DNA from: JAXIHJ01 sp034189755
Lineage (GTDB): Bacteria > Planctomycetota > Phycisphaerae > SM23-33
Assembly: GCA_034189755.1 (NCBI GenBank)
Contig: JAXIHJ010000002.1
Location: forward strand, 1-28,729
DNA length: 28,729 nucleotides
Reading direction: 5' to 3'
The notes beneath the pieces were generated by a model. That model did not search any database and was not told the origin of the DNA. It saw only the letters and a list, made by a program, of their open reading frames with translations. Shown in pieces: positions 1-5,901 of the stretch. Each line of letters starts with the position of its first letter. Position 1 is the first letter of the stretch. The translations under genes were made by a program, and so were the position numbers.

Positions 1-70
1 ATTAATACCGGAACACGGAACGCTTTTGAAGTCAACGAGTTAGCGAACTACTGTTCAAAAACCCCAATGT

Positions 71-84
71 TTGAAAAATTTCAA
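71..84. repeat. Short palindrome TTGAAA-AA-TTTCAA
   Basis: Perfect 6-bp inverted repeat separated by two A residues in an AT-rich non-coding stretch upstream of the decamer array. It could be an operator or part of a hairpin, but no gene start lies close enough to assign it. A second small inverted repeat (AACAG-CTAA-CTGTT) follows at about 110-123. Nothing else is recognisable in bases 1-150. Confidence 0.3.
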
Positions 85-150
85 AACCGCTCATTTATGG
101 GGGTCTAAAACAGCTAACTGTTTGCTTACTCGCGACTTACGTAAAAAACG

Positions 151-290
151 GTTTGGGCGCAATTGGGCGCAATTGGGCGCAACTGGGCGCAACTGGGCGC
201 AATTGGGCGCAACTGGGCGCAACTGGGCGCAATTGGGCGCAACTGGGCGCAATTGGGCGCAATTGGGCGCAATCGGGTGGAATTGGGCGC
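151..290. repeat. 10-bp tandem repeat array (AAYTGGGCGC), about 14 units
   Basis: Eleven exact copies of AAYTGGGCGC run without a break from 161 to 270. They are flanked by degenerate units at 151-160 (GTTTGGGCGC), 271-280 (AATCGGGTGG) and an exact unit at 281-290. The only variation inside the array is T or C at the third base, in the order T T C C T C C T C T T. A 10-bp period is not a multiple of three, so all frames read through it and encode a 10-residue repeat such as NWAQLGATGR. The open frames are therefore a by-product and I do not call the array coding. It ends about 70 bp before the start of the first cysteine-cluster gene. The period is close to one DNA helical turn, so units would present the same face to a bound protein, but function is unknown. 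Confidence 0.9.
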
Positions 291-348
291 GAAAGGCCGT
301 TTCGTGGCGTTTTGGGGCGGCACACTTCGGCCTGCCGCGAATATCCGT

Positions 349-354
349 TATACT
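349..354 (+). promoter_or_regulatory. Putative -10 box (TATACT) for the first YkgJ gene
   Basis: TATACT lies 7 bases before ATG 362, so transcription would be expected to start at about 361, giving an essentially leaderless mRNA. The corresponding -35 position (about 326-331) is poor. There is no Shine-Dalgarno sequence before ATG 362, which agrees with leaderless initiation. Confidence 0.4.
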
Positions 355-361
355 GGTCCGG

Positions 362-808
362 ATGATGAGACTTCTTGGCCATAAGCCGCCGTGGTACGCC
401 GCCGGGCTGGCGTTTGAATGTGTTCAGTGCGGCCGATGCTGCGCCGGGCCTGAAGAAGGATACGTCTGGGTAACGGCGGAACAAATCGAGGCCATCGCCC
501 GGCAGTTGAGCATAGGCGCCGATGAGATGAAACGCCGATACCTCCGCCGCGTAGGCCGACGATGGTCTCTGCTCGAACAGCCGGGCAGCCGCGACTGCAT
601 CTTCCTGACAGATGACAACGAAGGCTGGCGGCGATGTAGAATCTATGATGTCCGCCCCGCCCAATGCCGGACCTGGCCGTTCTGGCCGGCGAATCTCGCC
701 GGTCCGAAGGCCTGGGCCTCGGCCGGGCGGCGATGCAAAGGTATTAATCGAGGCCGGTTGTACAGCCTCGAAGAAATCGAGACGAGGCGAGATGCGACAA
801 GAGGTTGA
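362..808 (+). CDS. YkgJ-family cysteine-cluster protein (CxxCxxCC)
   Basis: The 148-residue product carries C20-x2-C23-x2-C26-C27 near its N-terminus, then further cysteines in a C-R-I-Y-D-x-R-P-x-Q-C-x-x-W-P-F context. This is the typical layout of the YkgJ / zinc- or iron-chelating family (PF03692). The cysteines are expected to bind a metal ion; biochemical role is not established for the family. The open frame extends back to 71 but only by translating the decamer array, so I place the start at ATG 362 (or the adjacent ATG 365), where the conserved domain begins. A TATACT hexamer 7 bases upstream suggests a leaderless start. The stop overlaps the start of the next gene by 17 bp, indicating co-transcription with a second cysteine-rich protein. 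No signal peptide or membrane segment is visible. Confidence 0.8.
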   Translation: MMRLLGHKPPWYAAGLAFECVQCGRCCAGPEEGYVWVTAEQIEAIARQLSIGADEMKRRYLRRVGRRWSLLEQPGSRDCIFLTDDNEGWRRCRIYDVRPAQCRTWPFWPANLAGPKAWASAGRRCKGINRGRLYSLEEIETRRDATRG

Positions 809-1277
809 CGTCAATCTTGCACCTTCCCGGTCGCTGGCTGAGGCCGTCAGACTATGCCGGGACAACGCGAACTTCCTGGCGTCCCTGCTGCACCTGTACG
901 GCCGAGCCGACGCCGAGCTGGCCGGCACCGGCGTGGTTTGTCTGGCCGGCGGGGCGTGCTGCAAGTTCGACCTGACGGAGCATCGCTTGTACGTCTCAAC
1001 TGGTGAGCTGGCGCTGCTGAGTACAATCCCGCCGCCACGGCCGAAACGATGCCTTCGGCAACGCTGCCCGTGGCAGATCGGCCCGCGATGCAACGCGAGA
1101 AACAACCGGCCACTGGGATGCAGAACATTTTTTTGCGACAAAAGGCAAAAAGATTTTCGCGACGATCTTTACGAGCGAACCTACCGTGAAATTCGCAGCC
1201 TCCACCAAAGGCATTGCCTGCCATACGCTTACATCGAACTGGCCGCTGCACTCCTGCAACTGACGCAAGAATCGTAA
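792..1277 (+). CDS. Second cysteine-cluster protein, YkgJ-like
   Basis: A 161-residue protein beginning at ATG 792, inside the end of the preceding gene (17-bp overlap). Cysteines are at residues 50, 56, 57, 87, 92, 100, 110 and 115, with a C-x5-CC cluster and a C-terminal R-P-L-G-C-R-T-F-F-C segment. This resembles YkgJ-type metal-binding proteins but with a wider first cluster than its neighbour (C-x5-CC rather than C-x2-C-x2-CC). The frame is open further upstream to 612, but that part overlaps the first gene in another frame and looks non-native in composition. Two overlapping genes for related metal-binding proteins suggest a divergent duplicate pair or a two-subunit unit. The partner and metal are unknown. 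Confidence 0.72.
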   Translation: MRQEVDVNLAPSRSLAEAVRLCRDNANFLASLLHLYGRADAELAGTGVVCLAGGACCKFDLTEHRLYVSTGELALLSTIPPPRPKRCLRQRCPWQIGPRCNARNNRPLGCRTFFCDKRQKDFRDDLYERTYREIRSLHQRHCLPYAYIELAAALLQLTQES

Positions 1278-1554
1278 GTTACGACTATTTTTCAAGCGTC
1301 CGAACACACCTGTTTTTTCTTGACCAGCTCAAGGCTGAACTGCTAGCTTCTTCCTCGTGAGCTTGAGGTATTATTGAGTGAAAACCCTCAGAACAAGTCG
1401 GGGAGTAGGCGACATCGGAGTTGGAACTGCCCTGTTATTAATTATCCTCCAGCGACAAGCCGATTCTTCCTTCAGTGTGTGCATGCCCACTAGGGCTGTG
1501 GCAGGTCGACAGAGGTGATGATCGTTAGTTATTTTTTTGAAGGAGACTCTCGCC
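1278..1554. other. Non-coding spacer upstream of HU gene
   Basis: About 277 bp with no convincing ORF. It contains an imperfect inverted repeat (CTCAAG around 1328 and CTTGAG around 1362) and a weak promoter-like pair TTGGAA (1421-1426) and TATCCT (1443-1448) with 16-bp spacing. That pair could drive the HU gene with a leader of about 100 nt. No RNA gene is recognised. Confidence 0.4.
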
Positions 1555-1842
1555 TTGACGAAAAAAGAGATTGTGCGTCAGATAGCGATGGAGCTCGACA
1601 TCGACCAAACTTTGGCCAAGAAAGTAATCCAGCGATGCCTGGATGCCATCATCGACATCCTCGTAGAAACAGGACGCATTGAGCTGAGGAACTTCGGAGT
1701 CTTTGAGGTCAAGCTCAGAGCGCCCAGGAAGGCCCGGAATCCGAGGACCAACGAACCTGTTTACGTCCCTGCTAAACGTGTGGTTACATACCAGGCCGGC
1801 AAGAACGTCGCCAAGCGAGTCCAGCAAGCTCCAACACGCTAA
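1555..1842 (+). CDS. HU/IHF-family DNA-binding protein
   Basis: A 95-residue protein of the bacterial HU/IHF family (PF00216), the usual length for a subunit. The N-terminal helical dimerisation region is followed by the conserved stretch N-F-G-V-F-E-V and the DNA-binding arm with R-N-P-R-T-N-E-P and V-P-A-K-R. Such dimers bend DNA non-specifically or at sites, acting in nucleoid structure. I choose TTG 1555 as the start: AAGGAG at 1540-1545 lies 9 bases upstream, and the family alignment begins at M-T-K-K-E-I. An in-frame TTG at 1537 precedes the Shine-Dalgarno and is unlikely. The gene is separated by 129 bp from the next lipoprotein gene, which has its own promoter candidate. HU and IHF subtypes cannot be told apart from this alone. 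Confidence 0.88.
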   Translation: MTKKEIVRQIAMELDIDQTLAKKVIQRCLDAIIDILVETGRIELRNFGVFEVKLRAPRKARNPRTNEPVYVPAKRVVTYQAGKNVAKRVQQAPTR

Positions 1843-1866
1843 GGCTAAACCATTCAGGATTTTGCA

Positions 1867-1896
1867 TTGACAGCCCACATGGGGGCGGACTAGCAT
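1867..1896 (+). promoter_or_regulatory. Putative sigma70-type promoter, TTGACA-N18-TAGCAT
   Basis: A consensus -35 TTGACA (1867-1872) is followed after 18 bp by TAGCAT (1891-1896). It sits 25 bp after the HU stop and about 75 bp before the small lipoprotein start, so it would serve the lipoprotein and perhaps coaD. Confidence 0.5.
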
Positions 1897-1971
1897 ATCA
1901 AGGCAACGGGTTTCATGTAAAAAGGCTCGTCAGGCCGATGATCGCTGTAGCTGGTATTGAGGCATAAAGTG

Positions 1972-2181
1972 ATGAAAACGCTATTGATGGTGATCGTACT
2001 CGCGGTGGGAAGTTTACTGGTGGCCGGCTGTACGCTGATGGACACGGCCGAGCAACGTAATCGTCGCGTCGGGCAAACCGCCGATTTCCAGAACCGCATG
2101 CTCGTGGAAGACTGGGATTACTTCTGGCTGTTCGAGAGGAACAGCCGACTGACACAATGGCACCCGCGTACGGGATACTAG
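1972..2181 (+). CDS. Small lipoprotein, function unknown
   Basis: A 69-residue product with a lysine-tagged hydrophobic signal sequence ending in a lipobox, L-V-A-G-C at about residues 17-21, so it is expected to be lipid-anchored after signal peptidase II cleavage. The mature part is short, charged and aromatic-rich (W-D-Y-F-W-L-F) with no recognised domain. ATG 1972 is chosen because GAGG lies 9 bases upstream and the signal peptide begins there; an in-frame TTG at 1957 is less likely. It lies between the HU gene and coaD. Its role is not identifiable from sequence. Confidence 0.65.
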   Translation: MKTLLMVIVLAVGSLLVAGCTLMDTAEQRNRRVGQTADFQNRMLVEDWDYFWLFERNSRLTQWHPRTGY

Positions 2182-2295
2182 CGCACTTCGCGACAAATTG
2201 CAGCGTCTCGCGCGGAACATCCGCCTCACGAATTACCCTAAGGCCCACAGGTCCGCCTGCATCGCGCCCGGTTGAATATCCATGGGGTCAATGGC

Positions 2296-2802
2296 ATGAA
2301 TAAACTTAAGACCCGACTTGCCGTGTTTCCCGGAACTTTCGACCCGGTCACCAACGGCCACCTGGACGTCATCCGTCGCGGCGCCAAGTTATTCGACGAA
2401 CTCATATTGGCCATCGGGGATAACCCCGAGAAGGCCGCCCTGCTGGACCTGAAGCAGCGCGCGGGAATCTTACGCGAAGTCACCGCGGAGATATCGAACG
2501 TCCGCGTTGAGACGTACACCGGCCTGACGGTCGACTTCGCTGGAACAGTCGGCGCCGCGGCCATACTCCGCGGCATCCGCAACGGCTCAGACCTTCAATT
2601 CGAGTCCCAGATGGCGCTGACCAACCGCACGGTGGCAGGCGTGGAAACGGTGTTCATAATGACCAGTGCGGAACATGCGTTTACTTCCTCAAGCCTGATA
2701 AAGCAGATCGCCCGGATGGGCGGGGACGTCTCGGCCCTGGTCCCGCCACAGGTTCTGCCACACATCCTTGACCGGCGTCGCAAGCTTGAACCGCCGCAGT
2801 AA
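2296..2802 (+). CDS. coaD: Phosphopantetheine adenylyltransferase
   Basis: CoaD catalyses ATP plus 4'-phosphopantetheine to dephospho-CoA plus pyrophosphate, the penultimate step of coenzyme A synthesis, in the cytoplasm. The 168-residue length matches the family (about 160-170). The nucleotidyltransferase signature T-F-D-P-V-T-N-G-H is at residues 14-22. The C-terminal S-S-S-L-I-K ATP-binding motif and the region G-G-D-V-S-A-L-V-P-P are also present. ATG 2296 is preceded by GGGG at suitable spacing; the in-frame TTG at 2272 would add eight residues not typical of the family. It follows the small lipoprotein by 114 bp and converges on nadD, a second adenylyltransferase of the same HxGH superfamily. 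Confidence 0.93.
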   Translation: MNKLKTRLAVFPGTFDPVTNGHLDVIRRGAKLFDELILAIGDNPEKAALLDLKQRAGILREVTAEISNVRVETYTGLTVDFAGTVGAAAILRGIRNGSDLQFESQMALTNRTVAGVETVFIMTSAEHAFTSSSLIKQIARMGGDVSALVPPQVLPHILDRRRKLEPPQ

Positions 2803-2909
2803 AGCAAGCTCTGGCTGAAGGCCCCGTCATAAAACCCCACAAGAGATATCACATCGAGAACCAACCCGCCGCGCAGATGGGGAGTTACTGAAACAGGAAT
2901 ATAAAAAAT

Positions 2910-2938
2910 CGGCGTCAGGGGAGGGGAGCCTGACGCCG
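2910..2938 (-). terminator. Intrinsic terminator of nadD (likely bidirectional)
   Basis: A perfect 10-bp stem, CGGCGTCAGG at 2910-2919 and CCTGACGCCG at 2929-2938, encloses a 9-nt loop. On the minus strand the stem is followed directly by ATTTTTTAT (plus-strand 2901-2909), a textbook U-tract ending nadD transcription. On the plus strand only TTT follows, so termination of coaD would be weaker. The hairpin lies about 108 bp past coaD and 180 bp past nadD. Confidence 0.75.
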
Positions 2939-2948
2939 TTTCAAATAA

Positions 2949-2976
2949 CTCGGTCAAAGGAGGGAGTCTGACCGAG
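2949..2976. repeat. Second hairpin resembling the adjacent terminator
   Basis: An 8-bp perfect stem, CTCGGTCA at 2949-2956 and TGACCGAG at 2969-2976, has a 12-nt purine-rich loop (AAGGAGGGAGTC). Its core (GTCA, then GGAGGG, then CTGAC) closely matches the core of the terminator 10 bp away, so the two look like duplicated elements. There is no U-tract on either strand. Confidence 0.5.
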
Positions 2977-3117
2977 GAGCCTCACAAACGCCAGTATGTA
3001 TTTTCCACCAAAATCGAGTTTTGTCAAGGAAATACCAAAAAAATGTCTGAAAATTTTCGAGTCGATTCGCCGCCCTTCCATAACAACGCCACCCCTGACA
3101 CGTGGGTGCGTAAGTGA

Positions 3118-3759
3118 TTATTTTGCATAAGCTTGCCCCTGGGCGGCTGCGTAGAGCCGGTGCTGCCGGATGTATTGTTCAACCGCCTCCGGGACCAGAA
3201 ACCGAATGGATTTACCGCCCCGGATACGGTCGCGTATGTCGGTGGAGGAAATATCGACAATCGGCGCTGGGGCCACGGACTGTCTCAGGCGGCTGAGTTG
3301 TTCGGAGCTGAAATGTTTTTCCAGGTCGGCGAAGAGACGCTCCAGCCGCTGCGGTGGCCGAGCAGCGATGATGATCGTCGCCATCTCCACCACCTCTGCT
3401 GCGCGGTGCCATTTGGGCAGGTCTTCCAGCATGTCCGCCCCGATGATCCAATCCAGCCTGACGTCCGGCCCGTGTTGTCGGCGCAACTCCGTCAGGGTCT
3501 CAAACGTATAGCTGGCCCCGGCCCGGGCCAGTTCCACCTGGCAGATGTCGAAAAGTTCCTCGTCGGCAGTCGCCAGGCGGAGCATGGTCAGGCGGTCTTC
3601 CCCGGATGCTTGTGCCGCCTGCTTATGAGGCGGATTGGCCGTCGGAACAAACGTAACCCGCTCAAAGCCACAGTGCTCGGCAACCGCTCGGGCAACAATC
3701 AGGTGCCCGTTGTGCACCGGGTCAAACGTCCCGCCGAACAGTGCGATGTAACGTAGCAT
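3118..3759 (-). CDS. nadD: Nicotinate-nucleotide adenylyltransferase
   Basis: NadD joins ATP and nicotinate mononucleotide to make deamido-NAD, a late step in NAD synthesis. The 213-residue protein begins with G-G-T-F-D-P-V-H-N-G-H (residues 9-19), the HxGH nucleotidyltransferase signature. It has the N-P-P-H-K substrate-loop motif at about residues 42-46 and ends with I-S-S-T-D-I-R, the conserved C-terminal ATP motif, then a typical V-x-x-Y-I tail. Length and motifs are standard. ATG 3759 has no clear Shine-Dalgarno; a weak TAATAG 7 bases upstream could be a leaderless -10. It is divergent from hisF and ends at a strong intrinsic terminator. Confidence 0.93.
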   Translation of the reverse strand: MLRYIALFGGTFDPVHNGHLIVARAVAEHCGFERVTFVPTANPPHKQAAQASGEDRLTMLRLATADEELFDICQVELARAGASYTFETLTELRRQHGPDVRLDWIIGADMLEDLPKWHRAAEVVEMATIIIAARPPQRLERLFADLEKHFSSEQLSRLRQSVAPAPIVDISSTDIRDRIRGGKSIRFLVPEAVEQYIRQHRLYAAAQGQAYAK

Positions 3760-3854
3760 GGCTCAGCCTATTACACGACTTGGCCCGGCATTTTGCAACT
3801 GATTCACAATCAACCCGCCGAATCTCCGTCGCGCGGGAGCCTTTGTATTGCCTG

Positions 3855-3883
3855 TTGTCGTACGGCGGCTATTTGTGTACAGT
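3855..3883 (+). promoter_or_regulatory. Putative promoter of hisF (TTGTCG-N17-TACAGT), near-leaderless
   Basis: TTGTCG (3855-3860) and TACAGT (3878-3883) are separated by 17 bp. The -10 lies 7 bases before ATG 3891, so the predicted transcript begins at about 3890, at the start codon itself. No good Shine-Dalgarno is present. Confidence 0.45.
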
Positions 3884-3890
3884 AGGCTGC

Positions 3891-4721
3891 ATGCTGGCCA
3901 AGCGCATTATTCCCTGTCTGGACGTGGATAAAGGCCGAGTGGTCAAGGGGACGAACTTTCTGAATCTTCGTGACGCCGGCGACCCGGTTCAGGTTGCGCG
4001 TCGCTACGACGACGCCGGCGCCGACGAGCTGGTTTTTCTGGACATCACGGCCAGCCACGAAGAGCGTGACATACTCCTGGAAGTGGTTCGCAGTACGGCT
4101 GAGCAGGTGTTCATGCCTCTTACGGTCGGGGGCGGCATCCGCACACTCGAGGACTGTCGCAAGCTCCTGGCTGCCGGCGCCGACAAGGTATCGATAAACT
4201 CCGCTGCGGTACGCGACCCGGATTTTATCACGGCGGCATCGCGGCGATTCGGAGCACAGTGCATCGTGGTAGCCATCGACCCCAAGCGCACCGTAAAAAA
4301 CGGGCGGGAACTCTGGGAAGTTCACATAAGCGGCGGGCGTATTGGAACCGGCCTGGAGGCTGAAGCCTGGGCCTGTGAGGTCGAGCGTCGCGGGGCCGGG
4401 GAAATTCTCCTAACCGTGATGAACGCCGACGGCACGCAGAGCGGCTACGACATTGAAATAACCCGCACGCTGGCCGAGGCCGTCAATATCCCGGTCATCG
4501 CCTCAGGCGGAGCCGGCTCGCCGGAGCATATTTTCCACGTCCTGACCGAAGGCAGGGCTGATGCCGCGCTGGCGGCCAGTATTTTTCATTTTGGCACGTA
4601 CAGCGTCGCGGAGACGAAGCAGTATCTCGCCGAGCGCGGCGTGACGGTTCGGCCGGCGCCTCTTTCCAGTGGCAGTGGTGAGCCGGACAGTCGGGCAAAA
4701 GACCCGGGAGTCGGAAGTTGA
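3891..4721 (+). CDS. hisF: Imidazole glycerol phosphate synthase, cyclase subunit
   Basis: HisF is the TIM-barrel subunit that uses ammonia from HisH to convert PRFAR to imidazole glycerol phosphate and AICAR, linking histidine and purine synthesis. The N-terminus reads K-R-I-I-P-C-L-D-V-D-K-G-R with the catalytic aspartate at D11. The second catalytic aspartate sits in V-V-A-I-D-P-K-R. Phosphate-binding glycines appear in V-G-G-G-I-R and I-A-S-G-G-A-G. The protein is 276 residues, slightly longer than usual (about 255), with an extra serine/proline/glycine-rich C-terminal tail. No other his genes are nearby. Its stop overlaps the TTG start of the following PilT-like gene (TTGA), so a housekeeping enzyme heads a secretion-ATPase operon. 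Confidence 0.94.
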   Translation: MLAKRIIPCLDVDKGRVVKGTNFLNLRDAGDPVQVARRYDDAGADELVFLDITASHEERDILLEVVRSTAEQVFMPLTVGGGIRTLEDCRKLLAAGADKVSINSAAVRDPDFITAASRRFGAQCIVVAIDPKRTVKNGRELWEVHISGGRIGTGLEAEAWACEVERRGAGEILLTVMNADGTQSGYDIEITRTLAEAVNIPVIASGGAGSPEHIFHVLTEGRADAALAASIFHFGTYSVAETKQYLAERGVTVRPAPLSSGSGEPDSRAKDPGVGS

Positions 4722-5881
4722 AGCCTTCTTCAATACATCAACCCATCGACGAACATGACCAGCGGGCCGGCAGTCACGACGACAAAGCCCCCAAGCTGGC
4801 GCGATACTTTCAGGCCATGATTAAGGCCGGCGCGTCGGATTTGCATCTAAGGGCCGGTTCCCCCCCACACATCCGGACCAAGACAAAAATTCGCCCCTCG
4901 AAGTCGAAGCCGCTGACGGCCGACGAAGTCAGCGAGATGGCTTTGGAGCTGCTGACGCCTAAACAGAAGGCGTTTTTCGACGAGCACGGCAGCATCGACG
5001 TAGCCCACGAACTGGAAGGCGCAGACCGCTTTCGCATGAACATCTACCGCCAGCGCGGCAGCGTGGCCATCTCAGTCAGAAGGGTCACGCGGCAGATTCC
5101 GGACTTCGAGTCGCTGCACCTGCCGCCGGTCCTCGGAAAAATCGCCGAAGCCCGCCACGGGTTAATCCTGCTTTCCGGCGCGACCGGCAGCGGCAAGAGC
5201 ACGACAATCGCGTCCATGCTGGAACACATCAACAAGACCCGCCCGTGTCATATTGTTACGCTCGAAGACCCCATCGAATATCTTTTCGAGGACAAAAAGT
5301 CGCTGGTCAGTCAGCGAGAAATCGGCATCGACGTCGACAGCTTCGCATCGGCCCTGAAGTACCTGATGCGTGAAGACCCCGATGTGGTGCTGATCGGCGA
5401 GATGCGCGACCACGAGACATTCCAGGCTGCCTTGCAGGCTTCAGAAACCGGGCACCTGGTATTCGGCACGGTACACGCCTCCAGCGCCCCGCAGACGATC
5501 GGGCGCATACTCGATTTGTTCCCGCCCGACAGTCGCGGCTTGATCCGCCAGTCCCTGGCGTTCAACCTGCGTGCCATTGTCTGCCAGAAACTGCTGCCCG
5601 GCATCGCCGAGGGTGTGGATCGCGTGCCGGCGGTTGAAATCCTCCTTCGCAACCCCAGCGTTTGCCAGCTCATCGCGGAAGGCCGCGAAACCGAATTGCA
5701 CGATGTCATCCGCGCCAACGAGCAAGAAGGAATGAAAAGTTTTACCCAAAGCCTGCTGGAACTAATCGAAAAGGATTACGTTGATCCGAAAGTGGCCTAC
5801 GCCGAAGCCCCCAATGCCGACGAGTTGAAGATGCTCATGAAGGGCATCGTCGCCGGCCAGCCGCGGATTTTAGGGCATTAA
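4718..5881 (+). CDS. PilT-like (type IV pilus retraction-type) ATPase
   Basis: A 387-residue hexameric-type secretion ATPase of the PilT/GspE family. Features in order: the N-terminal G-A-S-D-L-H-L segment typical of PilT; Walker A G-A-T-G-S-G-K-S-T with lysine at residue 160; an Asp-box region T-L-E-D-P-I-E-Y; Walker B D-P-D-V-V-L-I-G-E-M-R-D with its glutamate intact; and the His box G-T-V-H-A-S-S. All catalytic elements look intact. The C-terminal AIRNLIRE retraction motif of classical PilT is not conserved (S-V-C-Q-L-I-A-E at the equivalent place), suggesting a specialised PilT/PilU-like role. Start TTG 4718 overlaps the hisF stop and has GGGAG 7 bases upstream. It is followed after 20 bp by a dead GspE-like partner. 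Confidence 0.85.
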   Translation: MKPSSIHQPIDEHDQRAGSHDDKAPKLARYFQAMIKAGASDLHLRAGSPPHIRTKTKIRPSKSKPLTADEVSEMALELLTPKQKAFFDEHGSIDVAHELEGADRFRMNIYRQRGSVAISVRRVTRQIPDFESLHLPPVLGKIAEARHGLILLSGATGSGKSTTIASMLEHINKTRPCHIVTLEDPIEYLFEDKKSLVSQREIGIDVDSFASALKYLMREDPDVVLIGEMRDHETFQAALQASETGHLVFGTVHASSAPQTIGRILDLFPPDSRGLIRQSLAFNLRAIVCQKLLPGIAEGVDRVPAVEILLRNPSVCQLIAEGRETELHDVIRANEQEGMKSFTQSLLELIEKDYVDPKVAYAEAPNADELKMLMKGIVAGQPRILGH

Positions 5882-5901
5882 GAGCTGAAGTGGAGCCTTC
5901 A

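Larger units (their letters stand above)
2803..3117. other. Convergent spacer between coaD and nadD
   Basis: 315 bp without a credible gene. It holds two tandem hairpins (2910-2938 and 2949-2976), annotated separately, followed by an AT-rich stretch at about 3000-3060. Neither strand shows a start with a ribosome-binding site and a plausible protein. Confidence 0.6.

Noticed and set aside
151..290. CRISPR array
   Set aside because: The units are contiguous 10-mers with no spacers and no cas genes nearby.
71..361. Open frame across the decamer array giving a repeat-rich N-terminus for the first YkgJ gene, and long reverse-strand frames over 126-1141
   Set aside because: A 10-bp repeat without stops keeps all frames open. 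The conserved domain begins at ATG 362, and a -10-like box lies between the array and that ATG.
2910..2976. Tandem hairpins as an attachment site or insertion-sequence end
   Set aside because: No transposase, integrase or target duplication is nearby, and the first hairpin fits an intrinsic terminator well.
3133..3756. Plus-strand frame of 207 codons over nadD
   Set aside because: It is the antisense shadow of a clear nadD with all catalytic motifs; the plus-strand translation has no recognisable domain.
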